Positions 30,198 through 38,690 of a stretch of 64,000 nucleotides of DNA are shown here, one piece after another (position 1 is the stretch's first letter; each line of letters starts with the position of its first letter). Below the pieces are notes generated by a model. The model searched no databases. It was not told where the DNA came from and worked only from the letters and a program-made list of their open reading frames with translations. The DNA is taken from assembly GCF_900111865.1 (NCBI RefSeq), contig NZ_FOJS01000008.1, positions 23,247 to 87,246 of the forward strand, read 5' to 3'. Both the position numbers and the translations under genes were made by a program. This DNA comes from Parageobacillus thermantarcticus (GTDB lineage Bacteria; Bacillota; Bacilli; Bacillales; Anoxybacillaceae).

Positions 30198-31364
30198 CTA
30201 ACGAACCATCATCGTGATGTTCCCAGCCGTAATGATAACGGCTAAACTAAGAAAAAACATAAGCGATACGATAGCAAGGGAAGCGAAAACATACGCAATG
30301 CTTTTGCTCATGATGCTAAGGCAAGAAATGACCGGCCCCCCTCCCAGCGGCTGCATCACCGCTGCAGAAACCTTGTAAACAAGCGCGATGGCAAAAATCT
30401 TAAGCGCCGGAAACGCCGCGATGATCAATAAAATGGCAACACCGACGATGCCGACCGTATTTTTCAATAGCATCGAGGCGGTCACAACGGTATCGGCGGC
30501 ATCGGTAAACATTTTTCCAACGACCGGGATAAAGTTCCCCGTCACAAATTTTGCCGTCCGCAACGCAATGCCGTCGGCGATCGCTGACGTCGCTCCTTTT
30601 ACGGACATGACGCCAAGGAAAACCGTCAAAATCACACCAAGGATCCCGACGCTAACTTTTGTGAGCAAGTCGGCAAGCTGTGTTACTTTATAATGATCGG
30701 TTAACGTGCTGACAATATTTAAAAGCGCCGCTAAAAACAAGAGAGGCAACGTTACATATTCGACAATCGTTCCGGTCGTATTCATCAGAAAAAGAATGAT
30801 CGGATGGAAAAACGCCGCGGATATGACTCCCCCTGAAGAAGCTAATAGCGCCAAGAGCAGCGGAATCATCGCGATCATAAAATGACTCATCGTCTGAACA
30901 GCGTCCAATGCGTAATCGATCGCGATCCGAAAACTATTTAACGCAATGATCATCAGCACCATGTAAACAACCGCATAGGCAACTTTGCTAACGGCCTGCT
31001 GTGCAAACGCATTTTGCAATGATTGTAGCACCATGCTAAACACCGTTAATAAAATTAATGTCCCTAATAGCTTTCCGTTTGCCTGCAATTCATAAAAAAG
31101 AAATTTCGCAAACGCAATCAGCCATTCTTTTAGCGATAATTGCTTTTCTCCGCTTAAAAATTCGGCGAGCGATCCTTTTTGGCTTTCCGGCAAAAAGCCT
31201 CCGTATTTTGTGGCAATCTCTTCCCAATATTGCCGAATTTCACTCACATCGAGCTGTTCCATTTGCTTTTGTACAAATTGCTCATTCGGCGAAGAAGCTT
31301 GTACGATAAATGGAGAAAAAAAGAAGAGAAGTAAGCCGACTACCGCCGCTGCTTTCCCTTTCAA
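30198..31364 (-). CDS. spoIIIAE: Stage III sporulation protein AE
   Basis: 388 residues: signal-like N-terminus (about 5-23), then some seven to eight hydrophobic helices between 95 and 385. The polytopic membrane component of the SpoIIIA complex, required for sigma-G activity in the forespore. Largest gene of the operon and in its usual place. Confidence 0.93.
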   Translation of the reverse strand: MKGKAAAVVGLLLFFFSPFIVQASSPNEQFVQKQMEQLDVSEIRQYWEEIATKYGGFLPESQKGSLAEFLSGEKQLSLKEWLIAFAKFLFYELQANGKLLGTLILLTVFSMVLQSLQNAFAQQAVSKVAYAVVYMVLMIIALNSFRIAIDYALDAVQTMSHFMIAMIPLLLALLASSGGVISAAFFHPIILFLMNTTGTIVEYVTLPLLFLAALLNIVSTLTDHYKVTQLADLLTKVSVGILGVILTVFLGVMSVKGATSAIADGIALRTAKFVTGNFIPVVGKMFTDAADTVVTASMLLKNTVGIVGVAILLIIAAFPALKIFAIALVYKVSAAVMQPLGGGPVISCLSIMSKSIAYVFASLAIVSLMFFLSLAVIITAGNITMMVR

Positions 31365-31384
31365 TCGATCACCTCCCGTTCTCG

Positions 31385-31768
31385 TTATGTCGAAGGGATG
31401 AACCCAATTACCGTTTCAATAATTGCTGTTAAAATGGGAATCGCCAGCGCCAATATAATAATTTTTCCGCCAAGTTCAATTTTCGAAGCAATGGCTCCTT
31501 GACCGGCATCTCGCGAAATTTGCGCGGCAAATTCAGCAATATATGCAATGCCAATAATTTTTAAAATCGTTTCCAAATAAATCATATTGATTTTCGTATC
31601 GGTTGCTATTTTTTGTAACATACGCAAAATTTCGCTAATTTTATCGACAAGGAAAAGGAAAATCACACATCCGACAAATACCGTCAGCAAAAACGCCACA
31701 CCCGATTTTTGTTCTTTTAATAACACCACTAAAAACGTTGCAATTAAGCCAAGACCGACAATTTGCAA
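31385..31768 (-). CDS. spoIIIAD: Stage III sporulation protein AD
   Basis: 127 residues with four hydrophobic helices, related in sequence to SpoIIIAC (MQIVGLGLIATFLVVLLKEQKS...). Small integral membrane subunit of the feeding-tube complex. Confidence 0.92.
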   Translation of the reverse strand: MQIVGLGLIATFLVVLLKEQKSGVAFLLTVFVGCVIFLFLVDKISEILRMLQKIATDTKINMIYLETILKIIGIAYIAEFAAQISRDAGQGAIASKIELGGKIIILALAIPILTAIIETVIGFIPST

Positions 31769-31789
31769 AATTTCAATCGCCGCTCCCCC

Positions 31790-31996
31790 CTAACCTTGAA
31801 ACAAAAACACATCTTTAATTTTTTGAAACAAATCGCTGACAATCGAGGCGACCATAAACAAAATGTAAATAAAACCAAGAAGCGTCACCCATTGGGCGTA
31901 TTCCTTTTTTCCCATTTGATCCAACACCGTATGCAAAAAGGCAATGACAATCCCGACGCCAGCGATTTTAAAAATAACGTCCACATCCATGCCCAT
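31790..31996 (-). CDS. spoIIIAC: Stage III sporulation protein AC
   Basis: 68 residues, two membrane helices (MGMDVDVIFKIAGVGIVIAFLHTVL..., VTLLGFIYILFMVASIV). Normal length for this very small subunit. Good AGGAGG site upstream. Confidence 0.92.
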   Translation of the reverse strand: MGMDVDVIFKIAGVGIVIAFLHTVLDQMGKKEYAQWVTLLGFIYILFMVASIVSDLFQKIKDVFLFQG

Positions 31997-32066
31997 TCGT
32001 TCTGCCTCCTGTCATATAATAGGCGAGAAACCCCTTGTTTCCTTGAAAGAAAAAGCGCGAAGTCGT

Positions 32067-32579
32067 TTAAATCAATAAAATCACCAGCAACAGTCCTACA
32101 AGAACCCCTAAACTTTTCGCCATTTTTTCATAACGCGCTTGCCGTTCGAGCGCATCCGCCTCTTCCCGTTCCAAATGAACGAGCGCCAGCGCAATTTGCT
32201 TTTGCTGCGTATGACGGTCGTATTGCCCAAGCGTTTCTCCGAATTGTTTCATAATTTCCAATTCCCCCTGCTTTAGTGCTGTCGTTTCCCATACATCTTG
32301 CAAACTTTCTTCCCACGCCTGCTGCACGCTCGCTTCGCCAACTTGCAATTTGGCGGCGAACTGTTCAAACAGCTTAGACAGCGGCAATGATATTTGTCTG
32401 CTAATATGCAAGGCCGCCTCCGACAAAGGGGTATGAGCGTACATAATTTCTGCTTCTAGCGCTTGCAAGGCCGCCTTTAACTGGCGCAGCTGCCTTGGCC
32501 GTTCGTGCAACATTCGCGCTGCCTCAAATCCGGTCCACGTTGTTGTCAACAAAATAAGAATCGCACCGACAAGCTTCAT
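32067..32579 (-). CDS. spoIIIAB: Stage III sporulation protein AB
   Basis: 170 residues: N-terminal and C-terminal membrane helices with a soluble helical domain between them that resembles the type II secretion GspF fold. It overlaps spoIIIAA by four bases and probably contacts that ATPase. The 70 bases to spoIIIAC hold no gene. Confidence 0.92.
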   Translation of the reverse strand: MKLVGAILILLTTTWTGFEAARMLHERPRQLRQLKAALQALEAEIMYAHTPLSEAALHISRQISLPLSKLFEQFAAKLQVGEASVQQAWEESLQDVWETTALKQGELEIMKQFGETLGQYDRHTQQKQIALALVHLEREEADALERQARYEKMAKSLGVLVGLLLVILLI

Positions 32580-33502
32580 CCGCTTTTCACCGCCCGTTCA
32601 TACAGCACCGTGCCGCTCGCATCGATAATGCGCCTTATCGTCCCTGGTCCGCATTCGTTTGTCAATTCCACCAACCTATCAAACACACCTTGCTCCATAA
32701 TCGGACGCAACGTCGGGCGCTGCAATACATCTTTCCAATTTCGCCCATGAACCGTCGTCCATATGCATACACCAGCGTTCACCGCTTCTAAAATCGCCTC
32801 GCCGTCTTCAGAGCGGCCAATTTCATCCACGATCAGCACATCCGGGCTCATCGAGCGGATCATCATCATCATTCCTTCCGCCTTCGGGCACGCATCAAGC
32901 ACATCAACGCGGTTCCCGAATTGAAATTGTGGAATTCCTTTCACGCATCCGGCAATTTCCGAACGTTCATCGACAATGCCGACTTTTTGCGATGGAATGT
33001 GTTTCGCGTGAATCCCTGTGCTGATCATTCGCGCCGCATCGCGCAGCAGCGTCGTTTTTCCCGTCTGCGGCGAACCGATGATCATCGTATTATGCCAGCG
33101 TCCGTCATACACATACGGCACGAGCGGTTCGGCGATGCCGATTTTCTGTTTCGCGATGCGGATATTGAAAGAGGTCACATGGCGAATCGCCTTCACGCTT
33201 CCGCCCTCAGTTACCACTTTTCCTGCTAGTCCAACACGATGGCCTCCCTGTATGGTAATAAATCCGCGTTTCAATTCCTCTTCTATTGCATAAATCGAAT
33301 ATTGACTCAATTTATTCAGCAAATGCATACCATCTTCACGAGTCACTTCATACGGAAGAAATTGCGCCTTTCCTTTCATGATAATTTCTAACGGCCGAAG
33401 CACCCGTATGCGAATTTCTTCTATCTGTTCGCACCATGAAGGAGGCTGTTGCTGCAGTATGGCAGCGATCGTTTTCGGAAGCATATCCCATATCGCTTGC
33501 AT
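32576..33502 (-). CDS. spoIIIAA: Stage III sporulation protein AA, secretion-type ATPase
   Basis: 308 residues, AAA/VirB11-like ATPase: Walker A GSPQTGKTTLLRD near 150, VGIVDERSEIAG, and Walker B VLIVDEIGRSED near 220. It may power or assemble the SpoIIIA-SpoIIQ channel. First gene of the eight-gene operon, downstream of a sigma-E promoter. Confidence 0.94.
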   Translation of the reverse strand: MQAIWDMLPKTIAAILQQQPPSWCEQIEEIRIRVLRPLEIIMKGKAQFLPYEVTREDGMHLLNKLSQYSIYAIEEELKRGFITIQGGHRVGLAGKVVTEGGSVKAIRHVTSFNIRIAKQKIGIAEPLVPYVYDGRWHNTMIIGSPQTGKTTLLRDAARMISTGIHAKHIPSQKVGIVDERSEIAGCVKGIPQFQFGNRVDVLDACPKAEGMMMMIRSMSPDVLIVDEIGRSEDGEAILEAVNAGVCIWTTVHGRNWKDVLQRPTLRPIMEQGVFDRLVELTNECGPGTIRRIIDASGTVLYERAVKSG

Positions 33503-33531
33503 TTCATTTCCCTCCCTGTTGGACTAGTTCA

Positions 33532-33560
33532 TATGTATGGAAGGAAAAACGAATTTATGA
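33532..33560 (-). promoter_or_regulatory. Sigma-E promoter of the spoIIIA operon
   Basis: Minus strand TCATAAA (33560-33554), 14-base spacer, CATACATA (33539-33532). The -10 matches the sigma-E CATACANT consensus exactly and the -35 matches TCATATT at five or more positions. It lies 30 bases before the spoIIIAA ATG, as expected for an operon known to be mother-cell specific. Confidence 0.78.
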
Positions 33561-33597
33561 CTTAAACGCCGTTGAGAATAAGAATGTGTCCTAAATT

Positions 33598-33710
33598 GGT
33601 CAAGTCCTGATTATTGTGTAAAATTTTGCTCTTGGTCTAGCGAATGTAAGTCTTGGGAAAATCAAACTGCTTTTTGCCGTTTCTTTTTACACAAAATTTC
33701 GGACTTAATC
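33598..33710. mobile_element. 113-bp MITE with IS256-like ends, copy A
   Basis: Element begins GGTCAAGTCCTGATTATTG and ends in the imperfect inverse (...CGGACTTAATC), with inner arms TTGTGTAAAA / TTTTACACAA. It is flanked on both sides by the perfect 8-bp duplication CCTAAATT (33590-33597 and 33711-33718). It is the same length as, and about 85% identical by eye to, the copy at 57649-57761. No coding capacity. The end sequence resembles IS256-family inverted repeats as I recall them, and 8-bp duplications fit that family. It lies about 40 bases upstream of the spoIIIA sigma-E promoter. Confidence 0.87.
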
Positions 33711-33718
33711 CCTAAATT

Positions 33719-34041
33719 CCCAAACGAAAGCTCGTCCGTTAAAAGCAGGACGATCATCATCGTGGGGATCATCACCGTAAAAAATGAGTTTGATGGCCAA
33801 ATTGCACAGCTCGCTGCCGGCAATCACCTCATTCTTGCCATCACTAAAACAAATGAAGCGTGTCCAACATGTTGCAAAATAGATGGTTAGTACAAACGTA
33901 TGCCAGAACAAGAATTTTCAGAAGGGATTTTTTATGTGCGCAATGTGATTAAGAAGTGATAGATGAACTGATTGAGGAAATCGTTTCATAATGGAAATAA
34001 AGGCGGAGGATAAAATATAAAAAAATAAAGGGGTAGAAATC
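33719..34041 (+). other. Gene-free stretch with decayed coding traces
   Basis: No intact gene is visible in 323 bases. Plus-strand frames show short protein-like runs: FDGQIAQLAAGNHLILAITK ending at a stop near 33878, then PEQEFSEGIFYVRNVIKK and, one base shifted, VIDELIEEIVS ending near 33990. Together they look like a frameshifted remnant of a small gene whose 5' side was cut by, or lies beyond, the MITE. I cannot name the family. An open minus-strand frame (33705-33911) runs into the MITE and is probably a shadow. Confidence 0.35.
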
Positions 34042-34245
34042 ATGGGGAAACTTTCTTTATTCGGGAAAATAACATTTTTGCTTGGGGGTGTATTTGCAGT
34101 TCTCGGAATTTTTGATCTATTTCACGTTTTTTCGCTGGCGGGAGAGACGTTGACATCGATGAATTACATCTTTATTGGCATCATGCTTATTAGCGCATCG
34201 CTTTTATACGAAAAGAAAAAAGTTAAACGGCAAAAAAGCGAATAG
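34042..34245 (+). CDS. Small two-helix membrane protein, unknown
   Basis: 67 residues, two hydrophobic helices (about 9-28 and 38-58) and a basic C-terminal tail (EKKKVKRQKSE). AAAGGGG lies eight bases before the ATG, a good ribosome site. In B. subtilis the space between efp and spoIIIAA holds yqhV, a 93-residue membrane protein; this one shares no obvious sequence with it and points the other way, so I leave it unnamed. It converges with efp. Confidence 0.6.
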   Translation: MGKLSLFGKITFLLGGVFAVLGIFDLFHVFSLAGETLTSMNYIFIGIMLISASLLYEKKKVKRQKSE

Positions 34246-34288
34246 TTTGCCGATTGATTCCTCCGCCACCGCCGAAAAGAAAAAAGTC

Positions 34289-34318
34289 AAAAAAGCCCCC
34301 GCGTCAAGCGCAAGGGGC
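34289..34318 (-). terminator. Terminator of the papA-efp transcript
   Basis: GCCCCTTGCG / CGCGGGGGC imperfect stem with a run of six T on the minus strand, just after efp. Confidence 0.85.
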
Positions 34319-34326
34319 AAACAACG

Positions 34327-34884
34327 TTAAGCACGGGAAACGTATGTGCCGTCCGCTGTGTTGATAATGAGCGTATCGCCTTCGTTGACAAAGAAAGGAA
34401 CTTGAACGACAAGGCCGGTTTCCAACTTCGCCGGCTTTGATCCGCCAGAAGCAGTATCGCCTTTAATGCCAGGCTCTGTTTCTACCACTTTTAATTCAAC
34501 GGTGTTTGGAAGTTCAACGCCAATTGTCTCTCCTTGATACATCATAATATAAACTTCCATGTTTTCCTTCAAAAATTTTAATTCATATTCGATTTGCTGC
34601 GAAGAAAGTTCGATTTGCTCGTATGTTTCCATATCCATGAATACGTGTTGATCGCCGTTGGCGTATAAATATTGCATTTTGCGCGTATCGATTTGCGCGC
34701 GGTTTACTTTTTCGCCGGCGCGGAACGTTTTTTCTTGAATCGCGCCCGTGCGAAGGTTGCGAAGTTTTGAACGGACAAACGCCGCTCCTTTCCCAGGTTT
34801 GACGTGCTGGAATTCGATCACACGCCAAATATCGCCATCTACTTCAATCGTTAATCCTGTACGAAAATCGTTTACTGAAATCAT
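34327..34884 (-). CDS. efp: Translation elongation factor P
   Basis: 185 residues, three beta-barrel domains (KOW-like N-terminal domain with the modification loop [14 protein letters not shown], then two OB domains). The lysine in GKGAAF is the position that is modified in many bacteria. EF-P relieves ribosome stalling at polyproline. It lies 26 bases after papA; the aroQ-papA-efp order matches bacilli. Confidence 0.96.
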   Translation of the reverse strand: MISVNDFRTGLTIEVDGDIWRVIEFQHVKPGKGAAFVRSKLRNLRTGAIQEKTFRAGEKVNRAQIDTRKMQYLYANGDQHVFMDMETYEQIELSSQQIEYELKFLKENMEVYIMMYQGETIGVELPNTVELKVVETEPGIKGDTASGGSKPAKLETGLVVQVPFFVNEGDTLIINTADGTYVSRA

Positions 34885-34910
34885 CCGTTAAAATCCTCCC
34901 ACACATGAGT

Positions 34911-35972
34911 TTATAAAATGATAAGTTCTTTTGGCGAATGAGTCAGCGCTTCATTACCGTTTTCGGTGACAACCGTATCATCTTCAATGCGCACGCCGCC
35001 AAGCCCCGCTATGTAAATGCCCGGCTCCACAGTGACGACCATGCCCGGCTCTAGCACGACATCGGAACGGGCAGATAGCGTCGGTCCTTCGTGAATCTCC
35101 AATCCAATTCCATGACCGGTCGAATGCCCAAAATAATCTCCGTAGCCTTTTTCCGCAATGTAATCACGCGTAAGCGCATCCGCTTCCTTTCCAGTCATTC
35201 CCGGCTTAATCCCTTCCATGCCGCGCAATTGCGCCTCAAGCACAATGTTATAAATCGTTTTCAACTCATCGCTAATTTCGCCAACCGCGACTGTTCTTGT
35301 AATGTCGGAACAATACCCTTTATAATACGCGCCAAAGTCAAGAGTGACGAGTTCCCCTTTTTCGATGACTTTATCGGTTGCCACTCCGTGCGGTAATGCG
35401 GAGCGATAACCAGATGCGACAATCGTATCAAACGAAGAAGAAGTCGCACCTTGTTTGCGCATAAAAAATTCTAACTCATTCGCGACTTCAATTTCTTTTA
35501 CGCCTGGGCGGATAAAAGAAAGAATATGCTCAAACGCCGCATCCGCAATTGCCGCCGCTTCCTTTAATATCTTAATCTCTGATTCCGACTTAATCAAGCG
35601 TAACTTTTCAACAACGTGCGAAGTTGGGACGAGTTTAGCGCCAACCGCTTTTTCATATGATTTGAACATCGCGTAAGAAACATGTTCTTGCTCAAAGCCA
35701 AGCTTTTGAATGTTGAGGCGGGCAACTTGCTTTGCGACTTCTTCGACGATCGATCCCGTATGTTTAACAATTTCAAAGCCTTGCACTTGTTTGGACGCCT
35801 GTTCAACGTATCGGAAATCCGTAATAAATACCGCTTTGTCTTGGCTGATGACAGCAACGCCCGCTGTTCCTGTAAAACCAGTGATGTAGCGGCGGTTATA
35901 CGGATTTGTTACAAGCATTCCGTCAATGTCATGTTCAGCAAACAACGCACGTAATTTTTCTAATTTTTTCAT
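34911..35972 (-). CDS. papA: Xaa-Pro aminopeptidase family M24
   Basis: 353 residues: N-terminal creatinase-like domain (about 1-125) and the C-terminal pita-bread peptidase domain with metal ligands in VTLDFGAYYKGYCSDITRTV, GHSTGHGIGLEIHE and VTVEPGIYI. It releases N-terminal residues in front of proline. Its start overlaps the aroQ stop by one base. Confidence 0.93.
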   Translation of the reverse strand: MKKLEKLRALFAEHDIDGMLVTNPYNRRYITGFTGTAGVAVISQDKAVFITDFRYVEQASKQVQGFEIVKHTGSIVEEVAKQVARLNIQKLGFEQEHVSYAMFKSYEKAVGAKLVPTSHVVEKLRLIKSESEIKILKEAAAIADAAFEHILSFIRPGVKEIEVANELEFFMRKQGATSSSFDTIVASGYRSALPHGVATDKVIEKGELVTLDFGAYYKGYCSDITRTVAVGEISDELKTIYNIVLEAQLRGMEGIKPGMTGKEADALTRDYIAEKGYGDYFGHSTGHGIGLEIHEGPTLSARSDVVLEPGMVVTVEPGIYIAGLGGVRIEDDTVVTENGNEALTHSPKELIIL

Positions 35973-36418
35973 TATTTATCTCCTCTTCCCTTTATTTCTA
36001 GTAACGCTAAAATGGCTAGTCGGTACCCTGCTAGCCCAAATCCAACAATTTGCCCGGCAACAACCGGGGCGAGGACAGACTGATGGCGAAACGGCTCGCG
36101 CGCGTGAATATTGGAAATATGTACTTCCACCACTGGGACGCTAACGCTGGCGATCGCGTCGCGAATCGCATAGCTGTAATGGGTAAACGCACCGGCATTT
36201 AAAATGATTCCGTCATATTTTCCTTCCGCCTCGTGAATGCGGTCAATAATCGCCCCTTCATGATTGCTTTGAAAGCACGTTAACGCTGCGCCGCGCTCAT
36301 TGGCAAACGATATTAACTCCTGTTCTAAGTGATGGAGCGTTGTGCTTCCGTAAATGTGCGGTTCCCGCTTGCCAAGAAGGTTCAAGTTCGGACCGTTAAT
36401 GAGAAGAAGATGCGCCAT
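35972..36418 (-). CDS. aroQ: 3-dehydroquinate dehydratase, type II
   Basis: 148 residues, small type II family: [21 protein letters not shown] with the catalytic Tyr, NPGAFTHYS-like motif as [16 protein letters not shown], and the [15 protein letters not shown] segment with the catalytic His. Third step of the shikimate pathway. The ATG at 36418 (MAHLLLI) is chosen because AAGGGG is then eight bases away. Confidence 0.95.
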   Translation of the reverse strand: MAHLLLINGPNLNLLGKREPHIYGSTTLHHLEQELISFANERGAALTCFQSNHEGAIIDRIHEAEGKYDGIILNAGAFTHYSYAIRDAIASVSVPVVEVHISNIHAREPFRHQSVLAPVVAGQIVGFGLAGYRLAILALLEIKGRGDK

Positions 36419-36493
36419 GTTCATAACCCCTTCAATCAATCGAAAAAATATTTAAACATTCATTATTTTACCATAAAAGCGCACCGCCTCCCA

Positions 36494-37006
36494 CTACTTA
36501 TTTGCCTCCGGCGATTGCGTTTGCCTGTTCATTTCTTGCGTTTCAAATGAAATCGAATATCCGATGAAAACCCCATATAAAACGTATAAGCAAAGCGTCG
36601 TAATAATCGTATTCCGTTCTAACTGCGCAACGGCTTCCAAGTTCGGAAAAAGCGGATTTAACCCATAAAATACAGCAAGCCATAAAACAAAACCGTACAA
36701 AACTCCTGCCCACATTCCTTTTATTTGTCTTAATACAACATAATAAATAAGGGCAACTAATATAGATAATAATCCGATGAGAAAAATGGCGATGTAATTT
36801 CCAAGCTTTCCGTATTTCCAGTCACCCGCAACCCATGGAAGCAAAATCATATTTGGGCTGATTTCCGTAAAATGAAAAAAGTAGGCTAAATATCCTAATA
36901 GACTCCAAAACACTCCGCCGATAAATCCGATAATCATGACTTTCATTAGAAGAGACATCGGACGTTCCCTCTTATTTTGCTCAAATTGCGCCTGATTTTC
37001 CGCCAT
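36494..37006 (-). CDS. yqhR: YqhR-like membrane protein
   Basis: 170 residues from the ATG at 37006 (MAENQAQFEQ). Four hydrophobic segments (about 20-42, 68-90, 98-118, 135-155) after a polar N-terminus. Function unknown. It is divergent from yqhQ and next to aroQ, the B. subtilis yqhS-yqhR-yqhQ arrangement. Confidence 0.82.
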   Translation of the reverse strand: MAENQAQFEQNKRERPMSLLMKVMIIGFIGGVFWSLLGYLAYFFHFTEISPNMILLPWVAGDWKYGKLGNYIAIFLIGLLSILVALIYYVVLRQIKGMWAGVLYGFVLWLAVFYGLNPLFPNLEAVAQLERNTIITTLCLYVLYGVFIGYSISFETQEMNRQTQSPEANK

Positions 37007-37128
37007 GTTGCTTTGCACCTCCCTGTTAGGTAGTAGTATGACCGATCATAAACTGAATATAACGATAAAAAGCGCAATATTATATGTGTAAACGTTGAAA
37101 TTTTTGGAAACAATAATTACCGCACCAA

Positions 37129-37144
37129 TCTAGAGGTTTCTAGA
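37129..37144. promoter_or_regulatory. Palindrome in the yqhR-yqhQ divergent region
   Basis: TCTAGA-GGTT-TCTAGA, a perfect 6-bp inverted repeat, 52 bases before the yqhQ start and between two divergent genes. It could be an operator; no family is suggested by the sequence. Confidence 0.3.
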
Positions 37145-37195
37145 CGATTCTTGTAGAATAAAATTAGATAAAGAAAAAATAGGTTGGTGTCAACA

Positions 37196-38137
37196 ATGAA
37201 AAACGAAACAAAACCAATGTACGGCGGCCAGGCAGTGGTAGAAGGGGTTATGTTTGCCGGAAAAGCGCATTCTGTCACGGCGATTCGCCGCAAAGACCGT
37301 TCCATTGAATACTTTCGTTTGCCGCGCCAAACGAATCCGACGCTTGCGTTTCTCAAAAAAATTCCGTTTATTCGCGGAATTGTTGCGATGATCGAAGCGA
37401 GCGCAAACGGCGCAAAACATTTGCAGTTTGCCAGCGAGCGTTATGAACTGGATGAAAATGAAGAAGCTCCGCAAGAAACAAAAACGAAGCCGTCAAAACT
37501 TTCCCTCGTTCTTGGCGTCGCGGTTGTCGGCGTGCTGTCGTTTTTGTTCGCCAAAACGATTTTTACGCTCGTTCCCGTATTTTTAGCAGCATCTTTAAAA
37601 CCGCTGTTTCCTACAAAAATGGCGCAAATTTTCGTAGAAGGAATATTTAAGCTCGTTTTGCTTCTAGCTTATATTTACTTTATTTCTTTAACCCCAATCA
37701 TCAAACGCGTCTTTCAATATCATGGCGCGGAACACAAAGTGATCAACGCGTTTGAAGCGGGACTGCCGCTCACCGTAGAGAACGTCCAGCGCTCATCCCG
37801 GCTTCACTACCGCTGCGGCAGCAGCTTTATCTTATTTACTGTCATCGTCGGCGTATTTGTGTATATGTTTGTTCCAACAGATCCTCTTTGGTTAAGAGTA
37901 GTCAACCGGCTCGCTCTCATCCCGGTTGTGCTCGGTATTTCGTTTGAGGTGTTGCAGTTTACGAATAAATTGCGTGATATCCCTGTTTTGCGCTGGCTTG
38001 GCTACCCTGGTTTATGGTTGCAGCTTCTCACCACAAAAGAGCCGACCGATGACCAAGTCGAAGTGGCAATTGCTTCCTTTCAAGAGCTGCTCCGTTTAGA
38101 GGAAAACGTGGAAAGCGAAACAAAAGCAGTTCAGTAA
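37196..38137 (+). CDS. yqhQ: DUF1385 membrane protein YqhQ
   Basis: 313 residues. Starts MKNETKPMYGGQAVVEGVMF, the family hallmark, contains the conserved YHGAEHKVINAFE and the RCGSSF motif, and has several membrane helices (about 95-125, 145-165, 215-260). The family is metal-site-like (His/Glu/Cys) but its function is not settled. ATG at 37196 with GGTTGGTG upstream. yqhP follows. Confidence 0.9.
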   Translation: MKNETKPMYGGQAVVEGVMFAGKAHSVTAIRRKDRSIEYFRLPRQTNPTLAFLKKIPFIRGIVAMIEASANGAKHLQFASERYELDENEEAPQETKTKPSKLSLVLGVAVVGVLSFLFAKTIFTLVPVFLAASLKPLFPTKMAQIFVEGIFKLVLLLAYIYFISLTPIIKRVFQYHGAEHKVINAFEAGLPLTVENVQRSSRLHYRCGSSFILFTVIVGVFVYMFVPTDPLWLRVVNRLALIPVVLGISFEVLQFTNKLRDIPVLRWLGYPGLWLQLLTTKEPTDDQVEVAIASFQELLRLEENVESETKAVQ

Positions 38138-38158
38138 CGATATAAGGGGGTGGATTTA

Positions 38159-38524
38159 TTGCGGCGCGGTTCCATTCATCCGCTTGTCGGGATTGCTCTT
38201 TTTTTCGGAGCGTTCGGTCTCGTATACACCATTTTTAAACAGCCGATCGTTCTGTTTCGAAACGTGATGTTCATCGTTCTTGTGATCGCGGCGATCTATG
38301 TGTTTTACCATTTCATTTACAAACGGCGTATCAATAAAGATCATACCGCTTATTTAAAAGCGGTTCGCCAATCGAAAAAACTCCATCCCCAAGCGGTTCG
38401 AAAACAAAAAGCAAAAAGCGCGGCTCCGAAAATGAAACGCCTGCCAAAAAAACGGACGACAACGACTCATTTAACCGTCATCGAAGGAAAAAAAGGCAAA
38501 AAAAAGAATCGAGCGTCTTTTTAG
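38159..38524 (+). CDS. yqhP: YqhP / SA1362-family membrane protein
   Basis: 121 residues: two hydrophobic helices (about 7-25 and 32-52) then a strongly basic tail full of Lys/Arg. Start is a TTG at 38159 eight bases behind AAGGGGG; a GTG three codons earlier overlaps the ribosome site and is less likely. Follows yqhQ by 21 bases, so probably one transcript. Function unknown. Confidence 0.82.
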   Translation: MRRGSIHPLVGIALFFGAFGLVYTIFKQPIVLFRNVMFIVLVIAAIYVFYHFIYKRRINKDHTAYLKAVRQSKKLHPQAVRKQKAKSAAPKMKRLPKKRTTTTHLTVIEGKKGKKKNRASF

Positions 38525-38545
38525 CTTGATTCTTTTATTTTTGCT
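38502..38545 (+). terminator. Terminator of yqhQ-yqhP
   Basis: AAAAGAATCGAGC / GCTTGATTCTTTT imperfect stem around the yqhP stop codon, followed by TATTTTTG. Confidence 0.78.
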
Positions 38546-38690
38546 GTGCGATTTCCATCGCATCATAGCAAATTTAAGGTCTAAAAATTGTATAAAAAAC
38601 GTCAATCATCGAATAGAGAAAAAATTTTTGCACAATAATTAGGTGATGCAAGCGATCCAGCAAGCAATCAAGTTTTCACACTCCGCCTTT

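Noticed and set aside
33705..33911. 68-codon minus-strand open frame beside MITE A
   Set aside because: Its stop codon lies inside the MITE and it has no ribosome site; probably a shadow of decayed plus-strand coding DNA.
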